From positions 1-8,772 of the forward strand of contig JAILRX010000139.1 in assembly GCA_024697985.1 (NCBI GenBank): DNA of 8,772 nt. Direction: 5' to 3'. Positions 1 through 6,586 of this stretch are shown here, in pieces (position 1 is the stretch's first letter; each line of letters starts with the position of its first letter). This DNA is from Treponemataceae bacterium. GTDB taxonomy: Bacteria; Spirochaetota; Spirochaetia; Treponematales; Treponemataceae. A program made the translations under genes and the position numbers. The notes beneath the pieces were generated by a model, which had not been told where the DNA came from, made no database searches, and was given only the letters and a program-made list of their open reading frames with translations.

Positions 1-267
1 GAAAAGATTGAAGTGCTGGAACACCATCCCCATTTTCTGCCGAATCTTGTTGATGTCAGTTTTTTTGGCAAGAATATTCGTGCCTTCAAAATAGATTTCG
101 CCCGAATCCGGTTTTTCGAGCAAATTGAGGCAGCGCAAAAAGGTTGATTTACCGCTGCCGGAAGGTCCGATAATTACGACCTTTTCGCCTTTGTTAATTG
201 TTTCAGAAACGCCCCGGAGTACGTGAAGTTTTCCAAAGCTGATGTCAAGATTCCTAGTTTCGATCAC
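1..267 (-). CDS. Polar amino-acid ABC transporter ATP-binding protein, N-terminal part (runs off the window)
   Basis: This is the nucleotide-binding subunit that would power import by the permease and binding protein encoded just upstream. The first 89 residues are visible, read from a GTG start at 265-267. They begin with the N-terminal pattern usual for GlnQ/HisP-type ATPases (IETRNLDISFG), followed by Walker A GPSGSGKST at residues 34-42 and the Q-loop in GMVFQHFNLF, with Q84. The signature motif, Walker B and H-loop lie beyond the window edge. The GTG start overlaps the permease stop codon region by 14 bp, which suggests translational coupling; there is only a weak AAGG upstream, so the start rests mainly on homology. 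The GlnQ/HisP subfamily is clear from sequence, but the transported amino acid is not. Not a pseudogene as far as visible. Confidence 0.95.
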   Translation of the reverse strand, partial: MIETRNLDISFGKLHVLRGVSETINKGEKVVIIGPSGSGKSTFLRCLNLLEKPDSGEIYFEGTNILAKKTDINKIRQKMGMVFQHFNLF

Positions 268-922
268 TTTTTGCCAGCCTTTTTTCGAGCAGTGAGAAAA
301 GTTTTGTAAGTCCCAAAGTCAAAATCAAATAGATTACAGCACAGGTCAAAAGAGGAATCCATGCGTTATATGTAGCGTTACGGATCATGTCGCCGGATTT
401 TGTCAAATCCATTACGGCGATAAATGATGCAACAGAAGTTTCTTTTATCAATACGATAAATTCACTCGTATAAGTCGGAAGTGAGGCTTTTACAGCCTGT
501 GGAAGAACGATTTTTATCAAAGTCTGACTCTTGCTCAAGCCAAGCGAACGGCCAGCCTCAGTCTGTCCCTTATCGACACCCTGGATTCCGGCTCGGAAAA
601 TTTCAGTACAGTATGCACCTGAATTTATACCGTAAGCCAGAATTGCAACAAGAAGACGGTCCATGCCAAGAGGAGCAAAAATTACGAAATAAAAAATCAT
701 CAACTGGGTTGCAAGCGGAATACCGCGGATAACGGTCGTATAAACCTTGGAAATTCCATTCAAGATTTTTTTATCCGAAATTTTCATCAATGCAAAAATG
801 CATCCCAAAATCGTACCGATGATGATCGCACAGAACGCAATCAAAAGCGTACAGCCAAGACCTTTTGCCATTAAAAGCCATCGGCCTTTATCAATCATCG
901 TAGCGTAAAACGCATTAAACAT
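254..922 (-). CDS. Polar amino-acid ABC transporter permease (HisM/GlnP type)
   Basis: Inner-membrane subunit of an amino-acid importer, 222 residues, normal for the His/Glu/Gln/Arg permease family. Hydrophobic segments lie at about residues 22-46, 68-86, 90-106, 160-180 and 193-217. The cytoplasmic EAA loop that docks on the ATPase is at about 121-143, with E122-A-G, G128 and the LP pair at 140-141. The frame is open further upstream to a GTG at 941-943. I chose the ATG at 920-922 because GGAGGG (930-935) sits 7 nt before it, and family members normally begin with a short hydrophilic stretch like MFNAFYATM. The gene follows the binding-protein gene after an 88-bp gap holding a hairpin with a U-tract, and overlaps the ATPase gene by 14 bp. 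Its expression is therefore probably lower than that of the binding protein. Substrate not determinable from sequence. Confidence 0.95.
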   Translation of the reverse strand: MFNAFYATMIDKGRWLLMAKGLGCTLLIAFCAIIIGTILGCIFALMKISDKKILNGISKVYTTVIRGIPLATQLMIFYFVIFAPLGMDRLLVAILAYGINSGAYCTEIFRAGIQGVDKGQTEAGRSLGLSKSQTLIKIVLPQAVKASLPTYTSEFIVLIKETSVASFIAVMDLTKSGDMIRNATYNAWIPLLTCAVIYLILTLGLTKLFSLLEKRLAKSDRN

Positions 923-950
923 CTTTATGCCCTCCAAAAGCACACTTCAA

Positions 951-993
951 TAAAAACAAAAATGCCGGTCCGCTATCATTCGCAAAACCGGCA
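951..993 (-). terminator. Intercistronic hairpin with U-tract between binding protein and permease
   Basis: On the minus strand TGCCGGT (987-993) pairs with ACCGGCA (963-969), a 7-bp GC-rich stem around a 17-nt loop. It is followed directly by TTTTTGTTTTTA (951-962). This has the form of an intrinsic terminator but lies inside the transporter operon, 17 bp after the binding-protein stop. I saw no convincing promoter between it and the permease. It therefore probably works as a partial terminator or 3'-end stabiliser that gives more binding-protein mRNA than permease mRNA, as in many ABC import operons. Confidence 0.75.
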
Positions 994-1010
994 GTTAAAT
1001 CAAAAGTGAT

Positions 1011-1805
1011 TTATTTTCTGATAATAATTACCTGTTCAGAAGCAAAATAGCTGTCAGAGAAATCTACATTCTGCTTTCTTTCTTCTGTAACTGACATACC
1101 TGCAGCAATGAAATCAATTGCACCAGACTGAAGAGCTGGAATCAAGCTGTCAAAAGCCATATCAACAACTTCGAGTTTAGCTTTAGCTGTTGCTGCGATT
1201 TTTTCACCCATAGAAATATCGAAACCTACGATTGTTCCTTCAACATATTCAAATGGAGGGAATGTAGCATTTGTTCCGAGTTTCAAAACTCTCTGTGAGT
1301 CTGTTACAACAGATTCTGGAATTACGATTGCACCGTCAGCTGGCATGAAAGCAGCAACCAAGGCTTCGTATTCACCGTTTTCTTTCATTGTAGCAATTGT
1401 ATGATTGATTGCATTCAAAAGATCCGTATTTCCCTTTTTAACTGCAATTGCATATTCTTCTTTATTTTCTGCAAAATATGGATCTCGAACGATTGTCAAT
1501 TTTGGATTTCGAGCAACGATTTCCTGTGCTGGAAGTTCATCCAAAACAACTGCATCAATTGAACCGTTCATCAAGTCCAATGCAGCATCAATACCTGATT
1601 TGAATGAAGACATTTTTGCCTCTTGCAAATTTTCTTCAACCCACATTTCACCTGTAGTACCTGACTGTACACCGATTTTCTTTCCGTCCAAATCAGCAAT
1701 GCCGTTAATTACAACAGCAGCCTTTTTCTTGCATGAACTCAATGTGAGAATAGATGCAAAAGCTAAAACACAAGCAAAAACTGAAATAATTTTTCTAACT
1801 TTCAT
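1011..1805 (-). CDS. Amino-acid ABC transporter substrate-binding lipoprotein with circularly permuted SBP_bac_3 domain
   Basis: Probable periplasmic, lipid-anchored receptor that delivers an amino acid to the adjacent permease; 264 residues. The signal peptide is residues 1-24, with basic start KVRK, a hydrophobic core and lipobox LSSC, giving Cys25 as the lipidation site. The order of the rest is abnormal. Residues 36-154 match what is usually the second half of the family: ADLDGKKIGVQSGTTGE (37-53), DAVVLDE (84-90), YAIAVKKGN (118-126) and the C-terminal-type NGEYEALVAAF (143-153). Residues 173-264 match what is usually the first half: LKLGTNATFPPFEY (174-187), VGFDI (193-197), FDSLIPALQSG (218-228), AGMSVTEER (235-243) and VDFSDSYF (247-254). 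The protein stops at the hinge strand QVIIIRK. The usual ligand contacts are kept: F182 region, R243 for the carboxylate, T50/T51, and D89 for the amino group. Start: ATG at 1803-1805, with GGAGG (1811-1815) 5 nt before; a TTG at 1815-1817 overlaps that site and is rejected. It has its own promoter. Confidence 0.93.
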   Translation of the reverse strand: MKVRKIISVFACVLAFASILTLSSCKKKAAVVINGIADLDGKKIGVQSGTTGEMWVEENLQEAKMSSFKSGIDAALDLMNGSIDAVVLDELPAQEIVARNPKLTIVRDPYFAENKEEYAIAVKKGNTDLLNAINHTIATMKENGEYEALVAAFMPADGAIVIPESVVTDSQRVLKLGTNATFPPFEYVEGTIVGFDISMGEKIAATAKAKLEVVDMAFDSLIPALQSGAIDFIAAGMSVTEERKQNVDFSDSYFASEQVIIIRK

Positions 1806-1833
1806 ATAGTCCTCCAAATTTCTCTACTTTTTT

Positions 1834-1862
1834 ATTCTACCGAAGGCAACAAGACTTTTCAA
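1834..1862 (-). promoter_or_regulatory. Promoter for the ABC transporter operon, -10 overlapping the DJ-1 stop codon
   Basis: On the minus strand TTGAAA (1857-1862) and TAGAAT (1834-1839) are separated by exactly 17 bp, each one mismatch from the sigma-70 consensus. The predicted start of transcription is about 1827, giving a leader of about 22 nt that contains the GGAGG of the binding-protein gene. The TAG at 1837-1839 that ends the DJ-1 gene is also the first half of the -10 box. The transporter can thus be transcribed apart from the upstream HD-GYP/DJ-1 genes, although I see no terminator stopping read-through from them. Prediction by eye only. Confidence 0.65.
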
Positions 1863-2427
1863 GACGTTCACATTCTGTTTTTCCTGCCAGAAGATCACAA
1901 AGTGCCATTGCAAATTCTTCGCTTGTTCCGCAGGCGCAGGCAGTAACAAGATTGCCGTCCACAACAACCCTTTTTTCACCCTCAAAAAAACTTCCATCTG
2001 ATTTTTCAGCGCAATCCGACATTCCAGGATAGCAGGTCCATTTTTTACCTTTCAAAAGACTTGTTTTTCCAAGGACGACTGCAGGACTTGCACAGATAGC
2101 AGAAACTATCTTGCCCTGTGCATAGCATTTTTCAAGATGTGCTAAAAGTTCAGGGCAGTTGCTCAGATTTTTGGCACCATTCGAACCGCCTGGACAAACC
2201 ACTGCATCCGGTAGATTTTCTGAGAACTCGGCCATATATTCTTCAAACGACATGTCAGTTTTAATCTGAACATTATGGGAACTTGTAACTGCATTTTTTT
2301 CTTTCATCGTGCTTGATGGAACTGCAACGGTGATGACCTCAACTTTTGCCCGCCTAAGATAATCAACAGGCGAAAGGGCTTCGATCATTTCAAAGCCATC
2401 AGCAAAAAAAACGGCGACTTTTTTCAT
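1837..2427 (-). CDS. DJ-1/PfpI (YajL/ThiJ) family protein
   Basis: Cytosolic protein of 196 residues in the DJ-1/YajL branch of the glutamine-amidotransferase-like fold. The family includes proposed deglycase/glyoxalase, chaperone and oxidative-stress functions, so the reaction here is uncertain. The N-terminal GFEMIEALSPVD (11-22) carries E16, equivalent to the glutamate that tunes the reactive cysteine. CPGG is at 78-81. The nucleophile elbow AICASP (110-115) supplies reactive C112. CGTSEEFAMAL, near the C-terminus, matches the family's PGTSFEFAL motif. The protein is cysteine-rich near its end, finishing ERLEKSCCLR. The ATG at 2425-2427 has AAGGA (2435-2439) 7 nt before it. The gene follows the downstream HD-GYP gene by 14 bp and is probably its co-transcribed neighbour. 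Why a DJ-1 protein sits with c-di-GMP enzymes is not clear from sequence. Confidence 0.93.
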   Translation of the reverse strand: MKKVAVFFADGFEMIEALSPVDYLRRAKVEVITVAVPSSTMKEKNAVTSSHNVQIKTDMSFEEYMAEFSENLPDAVVCPGGSNGAKNLSNCPELLAHLEKCYAQGKIVSAICASPAVVLGKTSLLKGKKWTCYPGMSDCAEKSDGSFFEGEKRVVVDGNLVTACACGTSEEFAMALCDLLAGKTECERLEKSCCLR

Positions 2428-2441
2428 TTATAAATCCTTTT

Positions 2442-3878
2442 TTATTCTTTTAATCCAATTTCCTTGAGCTTTCGGTGATAGTTCATCCACCATTCAAGTT
2501 CATTGGCATTTCTTTCAAATTCTTCGGCCTTGAACTGCTGGTCTACGGCAGCAATCTGACTTTTACATCTGATGACGCTGTCTGCAATGCAAGGTTCAAA
2601 ATGAGTTCCGCTTGATTCAGCAAAAATCTTCATGGCATCATCCAAAGTCATCGGTGATTTATAAAGACGCTGGCTGATGAGCGCATCCAAAACATCAGCG
2701 GCAGCCATAATTCGGGCAGAAAGCGGAATTTCCAGTCCGATTATGTTGGAAGGATAACCTGTTCCGTCCCATTTTTCGTGGTGACAATAAGCCATTTCTA
2801 TGGCAATTTCGTTGAATCGGCCGTCGCCAATCTGCGGCAAAAACTTGAGGAGTTTTTTACCTTCAGTCGTATGAGTCTTCATCAGTTCAAATTCTTCCGG
2901 CGTAAAACGGCTCGTGCTGTTCAAAATGCTTTCAGGTATATGAACCTTTCCGATATCGTGGAGGAAGGCTGCCATCTCATAGTAACGGATTTCGTCGTCC
3001 GTCAGCACATCCTGATAAAAAAAGTGATCTCGCAGATCTCGGGCAATCATTCCAACATAAACCTGAGTATGCAGGATATGATTTCCCGTAAACAAGTCGT
3101 GGCTTCCTAAAACCTCACCAATAAAAAGGATAATCTTGTCCTGAATTTCAAAAAGGTGATATGAATTGTTTATAAGTTCGTCGTTAGCGGCAAAAACTCG
3201 GTTTGATTCTTCCTGAAGCTTGTACATCGCCTCATCTGCTTTTTCCTGTTCCCTCTGGAGTTCATCGTAGTCATTCTTAAGATGATTTGCGACAGCCAGG
3301 GCTGTAAGGAAACATGCAAGATATTCAAGAGTAAAAAATACAAGGGCAGCAATAAGCCATTCCATTCTGCTATACATCGCACCTGAAATTGGTTCAACCC
3401 AAAATTCAGCTCTTGATCGAATTATCAAAGAAGCAATCATGGTCGCATAACCGAAAAGCGAATTAATCAAAACCGTTTTTTTACTGTAATACATGCAGCT
3501 GATGAAAGGAATTAATCCGTAAGTGATGTAAACCCTGACATCCCCCTGAGCACCAAGCACGCCGACAAAGATTGCACAGCCCCAGACCTGAAAATATGCC
3601 GTAAGTCGAGTGCTTTCTTCTTTTTTAATTCCGTTCAGGATGATTGAAACTATCGTCAGGACAAAAGAAAGGGCAAAAAGACATTTCAAGAAAAACGGGT
3701 CTATCGCATAAAAGCCGACCTTGGACAAAACCATCAGAAGCGGAGAAAGAAAAATCGTTCCGCACAAAATCAATTCTACGAGGTGACTTACTTCTTCGAT
3801 ATTTTTTACGTAAAACTTATCTTTCCGTTTGAAGAAATTAAAGCTGCTCTTTTTCTTTTTATTCTTGCCGAACTTCAT
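2442..3878 (-). CDS. Membrane-anchored HD-GYP protein, downstream copy (probable c-di-GMP phosphodiesterase)
   Basis: Likely hydrolyses cyclic di-GMP and so influences motility or surface behaviour; 478 residues. It starts with a strongly basic cytoplasmic tail (residues 4-21, many Lys). About six hydrophobic segments lie between residues 32 and 197, and a charged, probably coiled-coil linker covers about 198-245. The HD-GYP domain spans roughly 246-440. It shows H267 in LFTGNH, the metal-binding HDIGK (307-311), H336 in MKTH, HHEKWDGTGYP (366-376) and the late Asp in AAADVLDAL (395). All diagnostic HD-GYP residues are present, so activity is expected. No GGDEF, receiver or PAS domain is seen; the membrane part is the probable sensor, with unknown signal. 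The tail ends in EWWMNYH, which its neighbour shares. Its ATG overlaps the stop of the upstream paralogue (ATGA), so translation is probably coupled. Confidence 0.93.
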   Translation of the reverse strand: MKFGKNKKKKSSFNFFKRKDKFYVKNIEEVSHLVELILCGTIFLSPLLMVLSKVGFYAIDPFFLKCLFALSFVLTIVSIILNGIKKEESTRLTAYFQVWGCAIFVGVLGAQGDVRVYITYGLIPFISCMYYSKKTVLINSLFGYATMIASLIIRSRAEFWVEPISGAMYSRMEWLIAALVFFTLEYLACFLTALAVANHLKNDYDELQREQEKADEAMYKLQEESNRVFAANDELINNSYHLFEIQDKIILFIGEVLGSHDLFTGNHILHTQVYVGMIARDLRDHFFYQDVLTDDEIRYYEMAAFLHDIGKVHIPESILNSTSRFTPEEFELMKTHTTEGKKLLKFLPQIGDGRFNEIAIEMAYCHHEKWDGTGYPSNIIGLEIPLSARIMAAADVLDALISQRLYKSPMTLDDAMKIFAESSGTHFEPCIADSVIRCKSQIAAVDQQFKAEEFERNANELEWWMNYHRKLKEIGLKE

Positions 3879-5281
3879 ATTTCACCGCCTTTTTCATTAA
3901 GCGGCTTATGGAAATTCTGCCACCATTCTTTATCCGATTCGTTCGAAGAACTTTCCTTTCGCTTGAATTCACGGTTCATGTATTCAATTTTGTCGCGACA
4001 ATTTAAAACGGATTCCACGATGCAAGGTTCAAAGTGCGAACCTGAATTATCACGGAAAACATTCATGGCATCATCAATTGTCATCGGCTGCTTGTAAAGT
4101 CGCTGACTGATGAGCGCGTCCAAAACGTCGGCCGCTGCCATAATTCGAGCTGAAAGCGGTATTTCTTCTCCAACAAGCCCCTGAGGATAACCAGTTCCGT
4201 CCCATTTTTCATGGTGAGAATAGGCCATTTCCTTTGCAATCTCATTGAATTTTCCGTCATCAATTTTTGGAAGATAATTCAAAAGCTTAAGACCTTCAGC
4301 AGGATGGGTTTTCATCAGTTCAAATTCTTCCGGAGTAAACTTTTCACTCTTGTTCAAAATACCTTCAGGAACATGCACCTTTCCGATATCATGCATGAAA
4401 GCTGCAGTGGAATAAAGCTGAATCATTTCATCGGTCAAAATGTCCGCATAATGGCCGTCCTTCTGCATCTGCTCCGCAATGATTACAACGAAAGCCCTCG
4501 TGTGGGCAATATGATTTCCGGTAAAAAGATCGTGGCTTCCCAAAACTTCTGCTACGAAGCTGATGATCTTGAAATGATTCTGCTGAATCCGGTTGTTATA
4601 GCTTCGTCTTTTTTCCTCTGATTCAATCAAAAGAGCCTTGCTCTCCTCAAGCTGATTGTTGAACTGAGTTTTTTTATCAAGAGTGGTCTTAAAATCCCTA
4701 AGGATTTTTGTAGATCGGGAAGAAAGAGCAATTGCAACAAGATATGCAAAAACAGACTCGATCGTAAAACCACTAGTAAGATAAATAAAGGTCATCAGCT
4801 GAGAAAAAGGTTTCATCGTTGATTTAGACACCATATAGATGTCGTGGCTTCTAAACCAGACCGAAATGATCATCAGGATGTAGGCAAAAGCCGAAGACCA
4901 GTTCACAAGATGTCTGTTCAGGTAAACACAGCTTACAAGCGGCGGCAACACGAAAATAATGAATATCGGAACAAAATTCAGCAGGGCAAAACCTGTAACC
5001 ATCACGCTTAATGACAAAGTAGAAAAATACATCAAAAAAATCTGAATTCTTCTATTACTACGATATTTTTTGGAGTTTAAGACGAATTCTATTATGTTGA
5101 TTACGATGGTTACAACCGTAAAGATAATCAGCAAAAGAAACGAAACTTTTATCGGTGAAAAAAGAGATGCAATAAAAATGATTATTGGAATAAGCAAGGT
5201 GAAATAGAAGAATTTTTGAAATTCCTGATTTACCCGCTGGATATTGTCTTCTAAGTTTACTTTAGTTTCTTTTTGCGACAT
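3875..5281 (-). CDS. Membrane-anchored HD-GYP protein, upstream copy (probable c-di-GMP phosphodiesterase)
   Basis: Paralogue of the next gene in the operon, 468 residues, with the same layout. About six hydrophobic segments lie between residues 24 and 187, a charged linker at about 188-235, and the HD-GYP domain at about 236-430. Key motifs are LFTGNH (252-257), HDIGK (297-301), H326 in MKTH, HHEKWDGTGYP (356-366) and AAADVLDAL (382-390), each exactly 10 residues earlier than in the neighbour. The C-terminus carries EWWQNFH. Conservation of the metal ligands and the GYP loop supports c-di-GMP phosphodiesterase activity. The membrane halves have diverged much more than the catalytic halves, suggesting different input signals. 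The frame is open to a TTG at 5297-5299. I prefer the ATG at 5279-5281 because GAGGAG precedes it by 10 nt and the predicted transcription start falls at about 5299. Confidence 0.93.
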   Translation of the reverse strand: MSQKETKVNLEDNIQRVNQEFQKFFYFTLLIPIIIFIASLFSPIKVSFLLLIIFTVVTIVINIIEFVLNSKKYRSNRRIQIFLMYFSTLSLSVMVTGFALLNFVPIFIIFVLPPLVSCVYLNRHLVNWSSAFAYILMIISVWFRSHDIYMVSKSTMKPFSQLMTFIYLTSGFTIESVFAYLVAIALSSRSTKILRDFKTTLDKKTQFNNQLEESKALLIESEEKRRSYNNRIQQNHFKIISFVAEVLGSHDLFTGNHIAHTRAFVVIIAEQMQKDGHYADILTDEMIQLYSTAAFMHDIGKVHVPEGILNKSEKFTPEEFELMKTHPAEGLKLLNYLPKIDDGKFNEIAKEMAYSHHEKWDGTGYPQGLVGEEIPLSARIMAAADVLDALISQRLYKQPMTIDDAMNVFRDNSGSHFEPCIVESVLNCRDKIEYMNREFKRKESSSNESDKEWWQNFHKPLNEKGGEI

Positions 5282-5305
5282 TACCGCCAGACTCCTCAAG
5301 GTTAA

Positions 5306-5334
5306 ATTTTACCACGGAACAGGGGTTTTATCAA
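5306..5334 (-). promoter_or_regulatory. Promoter for the HD-GYP/HD-GYP/DJ-1 genes
   Basis: On the minus strand TTGATA (5329-5334) is followed after exactly 17 bp by TAAAAT (5306-5311). Transcription would start near 5299, leaving a leader of about 18 nt that consists almost wholly of the GAGGAG ribosome binding site region. The -35 box begins 4 bp after the U-tract of the serA terminator, so the two transcription units are packed with no spare sequence. The close fit to consensus suggests a housekeeping-sigma promoter; no operator-like palindrome is seen here. Prediction by eye. Confidence 0.7.
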
Positions 5335-5338
5335 ATTT

Positions 5339-5377
5339 AAAAAAAAAGGCAGGCTGAATTTTACACTCAACCTGCCT
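5339..5377 (-). terminator. Intrinsic terminator after serA
   Basis: On the minus strand AGGCAGGTTGA (5367-5377) pairs with TCAGCCTGCCT (5347-5357) to give an 11-bp stem with one G-U pair and a loop of about 9 nt. A run of eight T follows (5339-5346), or nine counting the last stem base. It lies 18 bp after the serA stop and ends the rex-serC-serA unit. The stem and uninterrupted U-tract are textbook in form. On the opposite strand the hairpin lacks a T-tract, so it is one-directional. Confidence 0.93.
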
Positions 5378-5395
5378 GATATCAACTGTCAGAAA

Positions 5396-6574
5396 TTAGC
5401 CGAAAATTGGTCGAACCTTAGTTACCGTATCGCAAGCAGCAAGTTTTGCGATGATATCGTCGGTTACAACGCCGTTTACGTCAATAATGTTGTAGGCAAC
5501 ATCACCCTTAGCCTGATTGATGAAGCTTTCGATGTTCAACTTGGCTTCACCAAGGATTGTCGTGAATTTAGAAATCGTATCCGGAATGTTTTTGTGGCTG
5601 ATACAAAGTCTTGTTCCACCAACTGGAATCGGGTTGTCGTTGTAAGTCTTAGGGAAGTTAACAGAGTTGTTGATGTTTCCCTTTTCAATGAAGTCTTTCA
5701 ATTCGTTTGCAGCCATGATAGCACAGTTGTCTTCAGCTTCTGGAGTTGAAGCGCCAAGATGTGGCAGACAGATTACCTTTTCATGGTTGATAAGTTCTTC
5801 AGCAGCAAAGTCTGTAACCAAAGCCTGAACTTTTCCGCTGTCCAAGGCAGCAATGATGTCAGCGTTGTTTACGAGTCCACCTCGTGCAAGGTTGATGATT
5901 CGAACACCGTCTTTCATAGTCTTGATTGCAGAAGCATTGATCATGCCTTTTGTATCATTCGTCTGAGGAACATGAACTGTAATGTAATCTGATTTAGCGT
6001 AAACAGCATCCAATGTTTCAGCATGCTTTACGTTGTGGTCAAGTCTCCATGCAGCGCTTACTGAAAGGAATGGGTCATATCCGATAACTTCCATACCGAA
6101 CTGAATTGCAAGGTTTGCAACCATGGCACCGATAGCACCAAGTCCGATTACACCAAGTGTCTTTCCCTTAAGTTCTGGTCCTACAAACTGGCTCTTTCCT
6201 TTTTCAGCAAGGTCAGGAATCTGATCGCCCTGTCCTGCAAGAGTCTTTACCCAGTTGTTAGCCTTTACGACAGGTCGGCTTGAAATAAGAAGTGCAAGGA
6301 TTACAAGTTCCTTTACGGCATTTGCGTTTGCACCAGGAGTATTGAAAACAACGATACCTTTTTCTGTAAGTTCTGGAATCGGGATGTTGTTTGTTCCGGC
6401 ACCTGCTCTTGCTACAGCCTTAACGGTGTCAGAAATTTTCATTTCGTGCATATCAGCAGATCGTACAAGATAGGCATCAGGATTATTCATGTCTGATGCA
6501 ACTTCATAGTTATCTCTGTCAAAAACGTTTAATCCGCAAGAAGCGATTTTATTCAAAGTCTGAATTTTATACAT
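5396..6574 (-). CDS. serA: D-3-phosphoglycerate dehydrogenase, short form with C-terminal ACT domain
   Basis: Oxidises 3-phosphoglycerate to 3-phosphohydroxypyruvate with NAD+, the first step of serine synthesis; cytosolic, 392 residues. Domains in order: substrate-binding half at about 1-95; NAD-binding Rossmann domain at about 96-290 with GVIGLGAIG (141-149) and D167 ending the second strand; then an ACT domain at about 319-392, the usual place for serine feedback. The catalytic set is visible as R231 in NLARGGLVN, E260 in DFAAEE, and H272 in PHLGAST. The stretch between Glu and His is about 11 residues shorter than in the E. coli enzyme, which I believe is normal for the roughly 390-residue bacterial form. 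AAGGAG (6583-6588), overlapping the serC stop codon, lies 8 nt before the ATG. serC is 12 bp upstream and a terminator follows. Confidence 0.96.
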   Translation of the reverse strand: MYKIQTLNKIASCGLNVFDRDNYEVASDMNNPDAYLVRSADMHEMKISDTVKAVARAGAGTNNIPIPELTEKGIVVFNTPGANANAVKELVILALLISSRPVVKANNWVKTLAGQGDQIPDLAEKGKSQFVGPELKGKTLGVIGLGAIGAMVANLAIQFGMEVIGYDPFLSVSAAWRLDHNVKHAETLDAVYAKSDYITVHVPQTNDTKGMINASAIKTMKDGVRIINLARGGLVNNADIIAALDSGKVQALVTDFAAEELINHEKVICLPHLGASTPEAEDNCAIMAANELKDFIEKGNINNSVNFPKTYNDNPIPVGGTRLCISHKNIPDTISKFTTILGEAKLNIESFINQAKGDVAYNIIDVNGVVTDDIIAKLAACDTVTKVRPIFG

Positions 6575-6586
6575 AATTCCTTCTCC

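Noticed and set aside
923..943. Longer permease from a GTG at 941-943
   Set aside because: No ribosome binding site precedes it, and its first codons contain the GGAGGG that serves the ATG at 920-922.
1011..1805. Swapped binding-protein halves as a sequencing or assembly artefact
   Set aside because: A misjoin would hardly keep one uninterrupted frame of normal total length with the cut exactly at the hinge and a purpose-fit linker, signal peptide and ribosome binding site. Raw reads would still be the final proof.
1806..1817. Longer binding protein from a TTG at 1815-1817
   Set aside because: The TTG overlaps the GGAGG site (1811-1815) and would place acidic residues before the basic start of the signal peptide.
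4211..4621. Plus-strand open frames opposite genes (also at 481-732, 1405-1809, 2778-3110, 5759-5992, 6255-6473, 6851-7156)
   Set aside because: Each lies fully within a minus-strand gene with strong family motifs. The two at 2778-3110 and 4211-4621 resemble each other only because the HD-GYP genes opposite them are paralogues.
5282..5299. Longer HD-GYP protein from a TTG at 5297-5299
   Set aside because: The TTG coincides with the predicted transcription start and lies upstream of the GAGGAG that serves the ATG at 5279-5281.
5690..5780. Shortened Glu-to-His spacing in SerA as a deletion damaging the enzyme
   Set aside because: The catalytic Arg, Glu and His are all present, and I believe this compact DFxxEE...PHLGAST arrangement is normal for the short ACT-containing bacterial form.
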